Counted from the stretch's first letter, positions 33,191-46,502 are shown. The stretch: DNA of 64,000 nucleotides from Nemophila menziesii (GCA_029959085.1 JARWIR010000023.1:4725860-4789859); one strand, 5' to 3'. Notes: generated from the letters alone by a model not told the origin. Program-made: numbers and translations.

Positions 33191-34029
33191 AAGACTTCAA
33201 TGAAGACTTCCACCGATCTCTAGGAAGTTAGGTGGGACGTGATTACTTTTAATATTAAGGTCATCTCCATCTATGCTATAAGTTTGATCAATTCTAGTCA
33301 ATATATTTAAGTTCAGGTCATTATTCAACTCAAGGTTTTGATTTTGATTTTCATCCACTTAAGGAATGTATATTAGCATCTAAAGTGTTTTATTGATTAA
33401 ATATCACAACTTCCCTTTACTACTTTGAAATATCTAATACACATTGCATTTACCATTTGAATGTGTCTATCTTGAAGCTTATTCTTTGCATAGTGGGTGA
33501 TGTTATCCTCTTAGGATTGTTGTCGTTAATTTCTTCTAAAGTCAATCAATTTAAGGTTTATGCTCATGACTAAAAGATATAATAAGTTTAAATATTTCTA
33601 TTACTCTTTCAAAGTAATGGCTCCAAGTAGGGGTGGATACATGAATTTATTGGAAGAGGGCCTAAAAGTTAGATCAACTAGTAGGGAGGCATCGCCCTGA
33701 AATAAATTGGGGCTGGTTTCTTTCCCTAGTGCGCTAAAAGTGTAATTTTAGGTCCGAAAGGGAAAATATTCAGAAGGGGGCTATTGGGAAATTTTGTTAA
33801 TATCCCTTAAAATATTGAAAGAAATTGTATGGACCCCACAACCCTTCCCTAAATCCACCCTTTGGCTCCAAGGTTCGAACTCGTAGAAAATTGAGGTTAT
33901 CTAACTTATCTAACTTAGATTTATGAAAGTTGTTTTTATCGTATTTTTGGTAACTAATTATGAAAAAAATAAGAATGTACATAAAGTGTATTTTAAGTGA
34001 TGAGAAAGCTAACTAGGTGTATTATATAA
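33191..34029. other. Unassigned AT-rich stretch
   Basis: No supported ORF, repeat copy or structure. The box aaggttcgaactcgtag near 33870 resembles a tRNA B box but has no A box at the right distance. Confidence 0.4.
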
Positions 34030-34083
34030 GATTAATTCTTCTTTCATTTAGGCAATTTACTACATGGTCGATTTAAGGCGCTA

Positions 34084-34350
34084 ATGAATCCATTTTGGTA
34101 TTGCTTGGAGCTCTCATACAGAGTTATCATTGGTTGCAAAAAAGAAGAAGAAAATGATGATTACGATCTTGTTTCTTTTGTATCCAACTATGAGGTAGCA
34201 TATGGATCTAGCTCTTCTTTATCTTTTTATGATTCTAGTGATGAGTTTAATGATGATTATACATGTTATCATTTTTACAAAAAACTTGAACATCATTTTG
34301 AAACAAACAAGCTTCTGTTAAATGATTTAAAAATTGAATATAAGAGATAG
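34084..34350 (+). other. Short Ser/Asp/Tyr-rich reading frame, unknown
   Basis: An 88-codon frame with an acidic Ser-rich middle (SSSSLSFYDSSDEFNDDY) and a Lys/Glu-rich C-terminus (KKLEHHFETNKLLLNDLKIE). It loosely resembles the tail of a copia gag, but no motif settles that. It may be a remnant exon or chance. Confidence 0.25.
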
Positions 34351-34749
34351 AAAGACTTTTATTCTAGCTAAGATGTATATTATGAAACAAATGAAGGGCT
34401 TGTTTTTTAAAAACATCTCTTTTGATGAAACCAATAAAAATATCTTACATGGAAATATTTAAATGATAAAAAAAGTTTGAGGACCTAAATGCAATTTTGT
34501 CAAATCATTCAAGAGGTTAACCTTTTCTTGATTTGTTGATGAATGCCTAAAATCTTTGTTTTAAGAAAATCGATTATAATCTAGATCTTATGATCAAACA
34601 AAATTTCTTAAGAAATGATTTTGAAAACCAATCTCATTCTCATTGTGCTACTTCTCTTTTTAATAAATACTATACACATATAGTGAGGGACATGGTCATT
34701 ATGTAACCTATTTATTTTAGTAATAGCAACTTGAGTTTGAGTCCTTAGT
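34351..34749. other. Unassigned AT-rich stretch
   Basis: Nothing identifiable; many stops in all frames. Confidence 0.35.
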
Positions 34750-37330
34750 ACATCAAACTTGATTTTACAACTCTCTTTGATATGAAAATATAATTGAGCT
34801 TTCGAACACTTAACACCAAATATTTTGTATCTCTTCTTTTGGCTTAGGCATCTCAAATCCTGGATCGAGCTTCATAATTTCATTCCCTTTTTTCACTTGA
34901 GTAGGGATTCAGAAAAATTTCCATTCAAATCCCATGCTCGGCTCACAAACATACTTGAGAAACCATTAAAGATTCCATTAGTGCCGCCTATAAAAATGTT
35001 TTTAAATGAATTGGTTTTATGAGCCTTTGAGTATCGCCGAAGAAGAGAAAAACAAGCTCGGGATCATTTTAACTCTTTTGGACAATATCTGAATGTTTAG
35101 TTTAATGTCACAAATAGGTTCTAAATGTTATACTACTGTAGTTGATATTATTACGAAATAGTTTAGGATGAATGGTAAAAGCTGGGCACACTAGGGGAAA
35201 AAAGAACGTGTGCATAATTTGGGCATAAGGTGCGCATATTTGAGAAAATGACCATTCTAAACTTACTTCTAACAATTTTATGATTTTTCTCTTTTTAATT
35301 AAACTATGTTCAGTGCAAAAAAATATCCTACATTTTCAATCTTTTTAATCTAGAAAACATAATGTATAAATTCTAAACCTTAAATTGTAATTCTAAACCC
35401 ATTTAATAAACCATAAAATCTTGTATTATAATTAAAATCACTTTCAAATCCTAAAATATCAATTCAAAGTCATGAATTTCAATTTTAAACCCCTAAATTG
35501 CATTTCATTTTCTTAGATAACAAAGCATAAAATACAATTTCAAACTCAAACTCAAACGATAAAACTTAAAACTCTAAGTTGGAATTCAAATTCTATGTAA
35601 AATATAACTTAAAACATAAATAAAATGTAAAACGACAAATACAATCAAACATAGAATTCATTATCCTTACACATCAATACTCTAGTCCACCATTGTTGAA
35701 TCCTAATCAGATCCATAACAATCCAAATCTGAATCATCTGATGATGATGATGACGATGTTTCATCCGAACCCTGGTTAGATACTTCATCAATGTCTAGTA
35801 TTATCTCCTCACCATCAATATTAATTATATTAATCTCATAGCAATTTTTTTCATTTTTGCCTTTTTTTTCTTTTTTTTCTTCTTTTTCTTCTATTTCACC
35901 TTCATCGTTTCCTTTATTTTCTTGTTTCTCTTCTTTTTTACCTTCTTCTTTGTCACCTTCTTCTTTTTCACCTTCTTCTTTTTCACCTTCTTTTTCTTCC
36001 TCCTTAATCTTCACTCCACGAAGTACTCTACACTTTAGAATACGCGTGGAAAGATAATCACACTCAGCTGAAAATATCACCTTATCTCCGCTAATTATAT
36101 TGTTAGCCCTGCAGAAATCATACCACCCTCTCCTAAAGAACATGACATGTGCCACCTTTTCAATTTCAATAGGCCAAACATTTCTTGTCTCCTCTACTTG
36201 AATAGTGTATGTATTTGGTTTGAAGTCTGGAAACTTTTCTATAAATTCATCAGGAATAGGCTAAAAAAAAGTTGAGCATATGAAAAAATTAAACTACAAT
36301 TGATAAAAGGGTATGATAAACAAGTGAAAGCTTACCATGTGAAGAGAAAACTCTTGGTTTTTGGTGATATGGATACACATATAGTTGTAAACCATAATGA
36401 ATGATCTGAAAGCAGAGTAAAAATAGATATGAAACAAATATAAATGGCATAACTTATATTTTAGTGTCCCTTAGTTGACTGTAGATTTGTAAGTTTTAAC
36501 CTCCGCCTCCATTTTTATGACAAAGTCTTTCTTTTCTTGTTCAAAGAGATTTCAACATCTCATAAGTTAGAATATAGAAATGACCGAAATTTGGACATTT
36601 TAAATACAAAATAACTAATCTAGTGTATGTTGAATTGATCAACAAATGAAGTTTCTTGAAGAGAACCTAAGGTGAGTAATTAAAATCTAGGATTCAATTT
36701 TATGTTAAAGATATTCTTTATGATGTAGACATGTGGCTATATATTTGATAAAGGGACTGTGGGTAGAATTTTTGATAGGGAAGGTGGCTAAACATTTGAG
36801 AAAGGCTTCCATAATATGGAACATTAGAGGGTAATTTAGTTTTATAACATGAAAAGTATTTTTATTTTTTTCAAACAATAACATGTAAGTAAACCCCTAA
36901 AACAAAAATACTCATTTTTTAATAACTTTCGCGTGTATATAACACATTTTATAAAAAGTAAAGCCCTAAAATAAATTAAGCTTCTAAAATCATACTTTCT
37001 CAATTCTTTATATAAAACCAATTTATCGGCACAATATTGACCAAATTTTTTTATAAAAAGGTTCAAAAGCGCGTAAAAAAAAAAGGTTTTGAAATCATAA
37101 TTATTTATTAAAAACATATACTTTACTATTTAATAAAGAAGTAAATATAAAAAATTAAAAAATAAATATAATAATATAAACACATAATATATGAAATATT
37201 ATCATACAATGAATATCAATCATCATCAATTTAGTCTTTCTCATAATATCCTATAACATAATTAACCCTAAAATCTTTTGTTTTTAAATTTAAACATTGA
37301 GAATGAGAATTTTTCTAATAACGAATATTT
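34750..37330 (-). repeat. Repeat S, copy 1, carrying a B3-domain gene
   Basis: Aligns with 61505-64000 over its whole length, non-coding flanks included (for example around 34845 and 61600, 35215 and 61965, 36740 and 63430). The matched region is larger than the gene, so this is a duplicated or mobile segment, not just a gene family match. The left end is set where the alignment becomes readable. Confidence 0.65.
35703..36395 (-). CDS. B3 DNA-binding domain protein (REM-like), two exons
   Basis: B3 domains are plant-specific DNA-binding folds. Exon 1, 36395-36336, starts at an ATG and gives 20 codons. A GTAAGC donor follows, then an intron 36335-36261 ending TTTTTTTTAG. Exon 2, 36260-35703, continues in phase 0. 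The joined text has the B3 pattern: IPDEFIEKFPDF, then NVWPIEIEKVAHVMFFRRGW, then FCRANNIISGDKVIF. A Lys/Glu/Gly-rich low-complexity tail built on a 15-base repeat follows, ending in an acidic Ser/Asp stretch and a TAG stop. The protein would be about 205 residues, small for the family. CTGCTTTCAG just upstream of exon 1 is a good acceptor, so another 5' exon may exist. The second copy at 62457-63100 is broken. Confidence 0.65.
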
Positions 37331-38340
37331 TTTGTCATGTATTTCAAAAAATAGTATTATTTTTCATCATTTAAAAAAATTTGTATAGGGTAAGTGGCTA
37401 AAGATTTAAGAAGCTTTGGTATTATGGAATGCTCAAAATATAGAAGGGGTTGTTTAGTTTTCTATAACATGAAAAGTGTAAAAAATAAATAATAATACGA
37501 AAAAGTAAAGCCATAAAATACCAATTCTTATAGTCAATCGTGGGTATACCCATTTTAAGAAAAAGAAAAAATAAATAGACCCTAACCAATAGTGTTTCTA
37601 AATTTATACATTTTTTGTTAAAAAATTCATACTTTTCTAGTCCTCATAATATTTATTTAATTTACTTATTTATATAATTTCAATAATAATTTATCAACAT
37701 TCAAGTTTTCTATATATTTTTTGTAAAATGTTTCAAAATCTTTACAAAATTATAAAATCATAAACTCTACTATTTAATCAAAAAAATAAATATAAATATA
37801 AATTATAAAAAATTAGAACAACTAGATTTTGTAATATAAATTCATAACAAATTAATTAATACCATGAAATGTCAACTAAAAAAACAATCTTTTTGTGTAA
37901 GCTTTATATACATATCACAATATTTTACAACGTACTTTAACCCCTACAGCTAAAGTCATATATGCTTTAACTTTGTTTCTATTTTTATTTTCAAAATTCA
38001 TTTTCTAAAAAAATTAGTTTTTAAATAAACATGGAGGATAAGAATACTTTCTCTATCCCCATAAATTTATTGATTTACTTTTGTAAATGGATTAAAAAAT
38101 TATGTATCAACGTTATGGTTATCAATATAATTTTTGTAAAATATTCTAAAATAATTATTAAATTCATAAATTTTACTACTTACTACAAAATAAAGTAATT
38201 ATTAATTAAAGAACTAGAAAAACTAAATGTAATAACTTAAACATATAACAAATATACCATGAAATGTCAACAATCGTCAATTGATGAAATTATGCATATC
38301 ATGATATTCTACAACATACTTAACGCTAAAAGTAAGGTAT
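36740..38340. repeat. Degenerate tandem monomers, AT-rich
   Basis: A phrase of the type ATATTCTACAACRTACTTAA recurs near 37250, 37925 and 38312, and again at 28695, 29030 and 63893. Between occurrences the same order of words returns: cccctaaa, tactttctc, tttatcaac, tactatttaat and atgaaatgtcaac. This suggests a tandem of monomers of roughly 340-650 bases, heavily diverged, bridging repeats S and R2. Confidence 0.45.
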
Positions 38341-39570
38341 CGTTTGGTTTAATTATTTTCGCTTTTAATAGCACCGATTTTTCATCTCGTTTTCCATAAA
38401 ATTTTATCTTTTTATTATTCAAATAATTTTTCACTAATGTTTTAGATATTATAGAATATTTAACAAAAAAAACTAGTTTTTCTTTCATAAGCAAAGTAGA
38501 GATTAGAAAAAAATGTCTTTTTTTGTAAACTTGCAACTTTTTTGTGTTTTACTAGAGGTTGTCATTAGAAAAAAAAATGTGTTAATTCTTCAATTTTTGT
38601 TCGAGAGTGTGATAGATTCATAATTATACTTGTTTGTTGGTTTCATTTACTAGATATAGTGCTTAGAAATATGAACTATTAAAGAACATGAGCCAACAAC
38701 AATCGCAACCAAATAAACACAACTCTAAACATAAACAACCTATGGCTTTTTAAATCAAATACATGATATAAACAAAATAAAAACAACACCTTAGGAACAT
38801 GAAAACAGAAAGGGTTGATAGTTCAACTTACTTTGTAATAATTGGCAAATTCGTAGCAAAAAAACTGCAAAAAACAAGATATTGACAAAGTTATTAAACA
38901 TTTTATTTACAAAGCAAGATACTGAATAAAACCAGTGAAAAATATCAAATCCTTTAAAATAATACCTCTTTTTCTTTTGCAAGGTTGATTAGATGGAGAG
39001 AATATGATTACGAAATAGCCTTATATAATAAAATATTTGTATAAAAAGAAGAAGGAAAATAAATATATTTATGTGAGATTAATAGGTTGATAAGTTTGTA
39101 ATATAATCATTAAGAAATTCTATTTATACCTTTAAATAATTAATTTATTGCATAAAAAGACAAAATCTACATAATATATGCTTTGCTAAAAAGATAAACA
39201 TAATGAATGCAATTAATTTAAGTATTAAAATTTTGTATTTTTAATTGTATCATCGAAAATTTCTATTTATCTTTTATCTAATTAAGAAATTTTATAAACC
39301 TTCACAATTTTATTAATAGGTTACTATTTTATTTCTATTTCACATTAATCATTTTTGGAAATATTCATTTTATTAATATTCCTATGGATAGAGATGTGAC
39401 GAAATTTATTTGATTTTTGGAAAAATATTTTTGAAAAATTTGGAAATACATTGATTAGAGCATCTAAATTATTACGAGCGTGATAATTAATTGTCCATTC
39501 GTTATGGAAAGGTCTATATGGGAAGATAACTTTCCTAAATATTTAAAAAAAACTTGAAATGAAAATACCA
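37915..39570 (+). repeat. Repeat R2, copy b
   Basis: Second copy of the segment at 28685-30335, in the same orientation. Its last third (38700-39560) aligns well with 29400-30320. Confidence 0.65.
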
Positions 39571-40055
39571 TGTATTCCACGAATAATTGTACAATGTTTA
39601 CTAGATTGAATATGGTTATTTTGACCTAGCTATGAGTGTATTAATTACCGCAGTATTCTTATCACAAGGTTCAAACGAACAAAGATTTAAAATTAATATT
39701 TGAGTACCTAAAAGATTTTCATTGTAAAGTATTAATGGCCATAGAATAATGGTTTATTATTAAATTCAGGAATTAGCAAAGTGTAGATCAAATTGTCCCT
39801 CGTGTGTTGTTACTGACTCAAGATATTGAGTATTAGGGAGGTATTTTTTAAAGAGCCAAAACTCAATATAATATTATAAAAGGTCTAGTTAATTTTTGTT
39901 TTTTTAAAAGCTTACGAATTGAATATTTAGTACAAAATTTACTATCTATCATTTTACGCATATTTATCTCTCCATTATTGAAAGATCAACACAAAAAGTG
40001 TAGGGAGAGAATATTAAATTAAAATTTTAAAACTTGACAATATATTAGATGGATA
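39571..40055. other. Unassigned AT-rich stretch
   Basis: No ORF, repeat copy or structure recognised. Confidence 0.4.
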
Positions 40056-40805
40056 ATCTGGTAGTGGGTATATACATACCTTGCAAATGTTTTACAATTG
40101 CATTATAGGTCCTACCTGTATGTAGGTTTATACTCACATCCAATAGTTATTTTGTTCAAAATAATTTATTTTTGTCAAGGTCCATGTTTATCCAACAAGA
40201 AGAAGACGTGTAATGGTGGGTATAAACCTAAAATACTTATCCTTTTATAATTGCAGTATAGGTCTCTACAGGTATTAGGGTTTATACCCATAGTCCAGTA
40301 GGTATTGTAGATTTATTTTTCATAGTTGCAACACCGGTAGTTTAGGTATATATGCACACGCTCTGTTACACCAATAGTTTATTGATTCCTTGCATACCAG
40401 CAAAATCATCAAGTATAACCAATAAAAATAATAATGGTTAAAGAATGGACACATACGCGCCACTATACGTATACCCGCCACAACACGCATACTCACCACT
40501 GAACATATACCCACCACTAAACAAATACCTAACACTGATAACATATCCACCACAGTCTACGTACCTACCACTGAACACATTCCCACCACTAAACAAATAT
40601 CCATCACTAAACATGTACACACTGCATAACATATACCCAATACTGAACACATACCTATCTCTGAACATATACCTACCATAAAAGTAATTAGGTTTTATTT
40701 CTCACATACCTAACACAATATTGATTAGAGTTTATTTCTCACATACGCACCACAAAACACATACCCACCACAATAGTGATTAGGGTTTATTTTTCACATA
40801 TCATT
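40056..40805 (+). repeat. Repeat R3, copy b (uninterrupted at the B site)
   Basis: Aligns with 24635-25264. It keeps the sequence across the B insertion point (cacatatcattactcaat near 40800) and so shows the pre-insertion state. It begins with a partial internal duplication of ctgtatgtaggtttatactc-like text. Confidence 0.7.
40445..40682 (-). repeat. 18-bp minisatellite, second copy
   Basis: Same period and minus-strand GGYVFS-like coding as 24918-25137. The minus frame is again open across the array (about 70 residues). Confidence 0.7.
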
Positions 40806-41156
40806 ACTCAATTAGTGCGTACAACTTGTGAATAACATACATCTGAATTTTTAAATAAAAACAAAAAAATAAAAAGTATGGAGGGGATGATTGAATGAAG
40901 AGAATAAATAAAGAATGGAGAAAATAGAGACATAAAACTCAACTATTAAAGCCATAAAAATATATTTTTGTTTCTTACCGTAAAAAATATGAAGTTTTAA
41001 CCCTGAAAAAGTTTTACTCCCATGAATTTTTTATTCTTCTCTACATGAACAAAAATAGTGTATCGAGGAGAAGAACTTTTGTGGAGTTGATAAAGAAGAG
41101 ATAAAGGACAAGCGTGAATATCAAGCAAGAGTAGAAAATATGTATTGGATTGGAAA

Positions 41157-41197
<41 letters not shown>

Positions 41198-42597
41198 TCT
41201 TATAAGGTATAATAAGAGACAACCATTAATTAATGGTTTCAACACATAAAGTAAGGGTATTTTGGATCTTTCGCCTATTCTAACCAGATGATAACGAGAC
41301 AATTACGTGCAGACCGTAAGTAGAACCTCGACCCTATTTAAGGCTTTCGTAAGTCATTTACCCAATATCAAGAGCTACATGATAGGGAGTTTTGATAACA
41401 TGATGCGTACACATATTTCTGTATATGATTAGTAATATTGTGGGACGGATTTTTACCTTATACGTAGTTCATGACTTGCAAGTATTAAACATACTAATTG
41501 TAAAGTACCATAAGTATCAATCCTAATAATATATGAAGGATACTCAGTCCCATGGAATCCAGAGAGAGAAAAACATAAGTGTTTATATCTTGTGGATATA
41601 AATTAGTTACCTTAATTACAAGTACAAGAACATAAAATTAATGCAAGCACCTGATTAAAGTACCATGACTTTTATCCAAACGATACAAGTACACATAATG
41701 TTTTGTCTCCTAGGATTTCCTAGGGGTGGGATCATTCGCATATTACAACCTTTATATTGATCATTAAAGTATCATCAAGATCATGTTCCCTTGATATACT
41801 AGTAGTGTGTTAATTTTGCATGATTACCTAAGGATCAAAGAATAATTTCAAAATATTTAGCTAGACTACCCTCGAATGTGTCTCAAGTAAACAAATGGTA
41901 CAGTGACAGTTTATTGCCGTTTTTGGGAAGGTTGTTATTAATAATCCAAAAACACACAAATAAGAACACAAGATGCAGATCTTGACAAATGGTTATAGGA
42001 TGAAGGTGTAATGGAAACATTTGCAACAACATAACCACAACAAAAGATGTGAAGCTTGCCTAGTGACTACGGTCGTTGATGATAAACAGGACTAAGCAGC
42101 CACATCCCAAACACCCGAAGATCAAATCATATGACCTTATTTATATATGACATTATAAAGAAATTCTATTATAATACTAACGAGCTTGGAGATTTTGACA
42201 TTGATGGCCTTGTTACCTTCTCCACCTATAAGAAGACATGAACCATTCTTTACATCATAAGTCAAAGGCACACTCAAAGACTTCCATATTGAAGATATAA
42301 CTACTTTTTTAATAATTTAGGTGTCATAACAGAGGTCGAAGTGCAAAACCTATAGATCTAAGAAGAATTCTACATGATAGATATTACTGAAGAAGGTCCA
42401 AAGGTGAAGCTATATAACATCAATGAATTGATCAAAGTTACAATTAGGAGACTCGTTCACAACATCAAGGTTGATGATTCGCTTAAAACAAAGCCTCTAG
42501 ATCGTGCACTAATCTGTAGATAACTCTATACATTATAATTCTCCAAGCCACAAATTAATCCTAGTTTAAGTCTCTTATCTTAAATTCTCTAGGACAT
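40806..42597. other. Unassigned stretch before element A2
   Basis: No repeat copy elsewhere in the window was noticed and no protein was recognised. A weak frame at 42370-42525 (ITEEGPKVKLYNINELIK) could be an exon-like remnant. The last five bases, GACAT at 42593-42597, are the candidate target duplication of A2. Confidence 0.4.
41157..41197 (+). repeat. (GA)n microsatellite
   Basis: About 20 GA units with one T interruption. Confidence 0.95.
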
Positions 42598-44153
42598 TGA
42601 TGTCTCCCTATGTGTGATATAATAACATAGGTTGGAGATATCATTTTAGGTGTATTTCAAATATTAAATATAGATTTTTATTCATATTTTGATAAATTCT
42701 TATTTCTTGTCTTAATTTGATGATTTATTATTTTTAGATCATATTTAGTTTAATTTGTGTGTTAATGTGACGCTTTAAAGATATATGGAATATAATTAAA
42801 TATCAAATAAACTGTTATGTGTTAAGAAAAGAAGATATGGAAGGAATCAAGAGATAAAAAGAAGTAGAAATAAAATAGGAAAGTAAAAGCTGCCAACTAA
42901 ATATGTAATTCTGCAGTTACGTCCATTTAAGTTAAGATAACTTCAAATCAGCTAGTAATTTGGATGAGCAATCAAAAGAGAAAGTTTAGATCTTTTTTTG
43001 TGGTCCTTTCGATATAAAGTAGGAGAAAATCGGACCAATAATGAAGGAGATACGGCCAAAACAAGACAACAGTGTTTTATTCTCTTTCCTATATTTTAGG
43101 TAACGAATTTGAGTTGCACTTGGACTCAAATTACTTGTCTTCTACTCCAAGATTTCGACCTAGGTTCTTCCTAATACCTATAAATACACTCTTTAATCGC
43201 TGTAAACATTTCATTACTCAGTTCTAAGCGAAGTATTAGTCCTTGATCGAATATTAATCCTTAGTATCAAGTAATCATCCTGAGAAGAAAGCTGACTTGT
43301 AGTGTAAGACAAGAAGAAAGAAGTTGGTGAGTGACAAACTCCTCTTCTACATCTCTCCTCTATATTAAGGGTAATTAGATATATATTTGTGGCTTCACCC
43401 TATTTCTAAGTTTTATTGTAATTTTTATGCTTAATTGTTGGGTTATTATTTTGTCTTAAATTCAATAGTTCTATTTGTTATTTTAATTGATTTGAGCTTG
43501 GCGTATATCTGTATTATGTGATTTAAATTATTGTTACAGCCCTAGATTTGGCCAATCTTAGGATTATCCTTAGTAATTTATTTAACACCCGGAAGAGGGA
43601 TTCAATTATTACAACACCACATAATCGTCTAGTGTGCGGTAGTGATCCTGACAGGATTACCTAACTAGATAGCCATAAAGGTTTGAATTAACCACCAATC
43701 ATTACGTAGGGTCCCCTTACCCAAGTCCCTTGGTAGTGAATAGGTTGCTTCTAAGTCCACCCTGACGGGGGTTAGGAAGAATTTAGAATCCCGGTTAATA
43801 TATAAAGCTCAATTCACCCTTAAGATTAGAATAACAATTTATTAAGATAGACTCATATTAGTAATCCTGGTTTATTTGTCTTACATTCATATTTATGTAA
43901 CTGTATTCTTATTTATTTATTTACATCAGATAATTATTCATTTTATTATATTTTCTAAACATCTAAATTCATCTATGCTTATTGAATACAAGTAAAACTA
44001 ACGGATTAAATCCTTGCGAGCGAACTTTACTTATCAACTAAACTTGCAAACGATTTTTAATACTTGTAATGAGTTTCTCATGGAATTCAAGGGTGAGTTT
44101 CCTTTATTACTATCTTATTTATCTGTTAATATATCATACCTTTGCCCCCACCA
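42598..44153 (+). repeat. 5' LTR of element A2 (complete)
   Basis: 1556 bases from TGATGTCTCC to CCCCCACCA. It gives the full sequence of the LTR that is cut at the window start in A1. Confidence 0.85.
43178..43187 (+). promoter_or_regulatory. TATA box of the A2 LTR
   Basis: CTATAAATAC, 581 bases into the LTR, as in A' and B. Confidence 0.6.
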
Positions 44154-44159
44154 AGTTTT

Positions 44160-44170
44160 TGGCACCGCTG
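44160..44170 (+). promoter_or_regulatory. Truncated primer binding site (A2)
   Basis: Only TGGCACCGCTG remains. A 31-base deletion relative to A1 (bases 827-857 there) removes the rest, so A2 could not prime normally. Confidence 0.75.
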
Positions 44171-44355
44171 TGTTTATTTAGTGTAGAATTGTTTATTTGT
44201 TTTCATTTTTACGCATTTATTTTTGTTTTTGTCTTTTTTAGGTTTATAGATGAAAAACCAATGGTTATAGCTCTGCTTTCCTAGCCCATTTTGATTGCAT
44301 CCCAATGGGATTCTCCCTCTAGCTATTCAAGTCGTTCGATTCAAGCCGGGTTGAC

Positions 44356-45727
44356 ATGATTAATCAATTCGCAAGCTGTGGGAAATATAGTGGTGCTACA
44401 TATCAAGATCTGGTCCGTTCTGTTAAAAAATTCATGCAATTATGTGATGCCTAGATTATTGAAGGTGTTATGCAAGAACAGATTTATTATTTTATGTTTC
44501 AATTCTTCTTGACCAGGAAAGCAAGCGATTGGTTAGATGATCAAACTCCCGAGCTAATAACGAATTGGGACAAGTTTCAAGCAAGATTCCTTGATCGATT
44601 TTATCTTACAAGTATGAGAGTGAAGAACAATTGGAGCTTATAAATTTCTTACAAGGAGCCGGAGAGAGTGTTCGCGAAGCATGGACTAGATTTCACGAAA
44701 AGTTGGAAAGATGTCCACTACATGGATACACGCCAAAATTACAATTATCCATGATCTATAAAGGACTCAATAAAGAGTCAAGGATGAGAGTTGATGATCT
44801 GGGTCGTGATGGTTTTTATCTATGGATCTGAAAGAAGTAAAGAGTGGTATGGAAAGAATTATCGAGACCGACATGAGTTGGCCACAATCACAAGCTCCTG
44901 CTATTAATACTAACATATAGGATAAAGTTTTAAGCATGCAAGATAAAATAAAACAACTCGCTATAACAATTGAGAAAAGCATCCAAGTGCCACCTCAACA
45001 GCTATATATGTAAGAAAATCAAGCTAAACAACCACCAGGCAACAATACGTACAATGAAAGTAAAACTCCGATAACACTTCCATCACGTCCTCAAGAATAT
45101 ATCATTGAGTTAAAAGATACTATTAGTCAATTCATCAACTTCTTAAAGGAAAAAATGAGCAGACTTGAGTTAAAGATCGATGCATCATTAGTGCAAAGCC
45201 TGGAACGACAGAATCAAGACCTGAAGCAACATAATCAACTATTAGAGCAAAAGGTGATGCGGCTGATCACTACATTCATAGAACAAATGCAAAGTCAACT
45301 CTTGCATTTAACCCAAAGTACAGATTCTAACATGAAGAAGATCCAATATGTTGATGACAAGGTTAAGACTATTAGTCTTCAAGCTGACAAGATGAAAGAA
45401 TCACCACCATCTCCATTGAGTAAAGTGCAGGTTCCAGCAACCAAGTCAAACATAGATAGGTTGAACTTAGATGAAATAATTGTTGAAGGTTGGGTTGAAT
45501 AGATTGAACAAGATGAGATTAAGAATCCAAGAGTGCTTGATGCACCAAGAATGGAAGAGAAAAGTAGAGTGAGACCACCACCCCCTACATTGCTATTATC
45601 CCGTAAAACCTTCTTATCCAAAGGAGGAACAAGAGAGGTGTATGGAGACATTAAAACAAGTAAAATCAACGTCACTGTACTTGAATCCATGGAAGGAAAG
45701 CGAAACTATAAATATCCAAGACTTTGA
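44356..45727 (+). pseudogene. gag: Athila-like gag, broken (A2)
   Basis: Near-identical to 1043-2422. It has the same TAG in the gag core (gatgcctagatt), the same frameshift near 44613 and the same in-frame TAG at 45500-45502. It lacks the extra TGA of A1 and reads FLQGAGESVREAWTRF there. A 3-base insertion lies in the coiled-coil part (VMRLITTF versus VMRLTTF). Confidence 0.8.
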
Positions 45728-45734
45728 CACTCAA

Positions 45735-46441
45735 TGAAGGGATATCAGCACAAGTTCAGTGAAAGATACCACCAAAGCTCAAAGATCCTGGAGGTTTCAA
45801 CCTCCCAATCAAAATAGGTGGTATATTCCATGGTAAGGCAATGTGTTATTTAGGGGCGAGTGAATATCATGTCCAAAAGTATATTCCATAAGATTGGTAT
45901 TACTGATGCAATACCGACAACCGTAATCTTAAAACTTGCAGATCAGTCAAAAAACAAAGTTGTGGGGTGTAACCGAGGACGTGCTCATCCAAGTTAGTAG
46001 CCTTGTTATTCCCACGAATTTTATTATTCTTGACTATAAAGCATATAAGAATGTCCCATTCATACCTAGGCATCCATTCCAAGCCACTAGCGACACCATA
46101 GTCAATGTGAATGAGGGAAGCGTGCCTCTTCGTATTGAAGATGATTCTGAAACATTATATGTTTCGGGAAAGAAGAAGAAAACCATCAAAGTTGTGACCA
46201 GGAAGCCAGAGCCTGTAAGTCCCCAAGACACCATGGAAAAGGAAATTGAGTTTGGGGTGGGAGACGAGGTAGCATGGAAATCTCCCAACCCCAAACATAA
46301 AAGATCTTGGATAGGGCCATACTTCTTCACTCGAGTTATTTCAGCATGAGTGGTTGAAAGAAAAGTTATAGGGAGTTGCAAACTCGGGTTGGTAAATATT
46401 AATCACCTCACTCACTTCCGGGGACGCTATAAAAGGAAATA
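45735..46441 (+). pseudogene. Aspartic protease remnant joined to a probable integrase end (A2)
   Basis: Copy of 2430-3136. The frame 45936-46349 is open for 137 codons. It covers the second half of the protease (EDVLIQV, NFIILDYKAYKNVPFIPRHP), a Lys-rich spacer and the GDEVAWKSPNPKHKRSWIG end. The catalytic Asp is replaced by Tyr, as in A1. The whole RT-RNase H-integrase core is missing. Confidence 0.7.
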
Positions 46442-46444
46442 ACC

Positions 46445-46502
46445 GAGGTAACACGTCTAACTTTGAAAGACGTTAAACAAAAGTGCCTTATGGGAGACAT
46501 CC
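46445..46502 (+). other. Conserved post-coding module (A2)
   Basis: Same block as 3140-3196, starting GAGGTAACACGTCTAAC. Confidence 0.6.

Noticed and set aside
33860..33885. tRNA-like B box (GGTTCGAACTC)
   Set aside because: No A box at a suitable distance and no cloverleaf; similar B-box-like text in the hAT element (52370, 52500) is part of a tandem repeat there.
35857..36057. Ser/Phe/Pro-rich plus-strand frame
   Set aside because: Antisense of the Lys/Glu-rich tail of the B3 gene.
40997..41302. Minus-strand frame with a long LSLSLS run
   Set aside because: It is the translated GA microsatellite, with no domain on either side.
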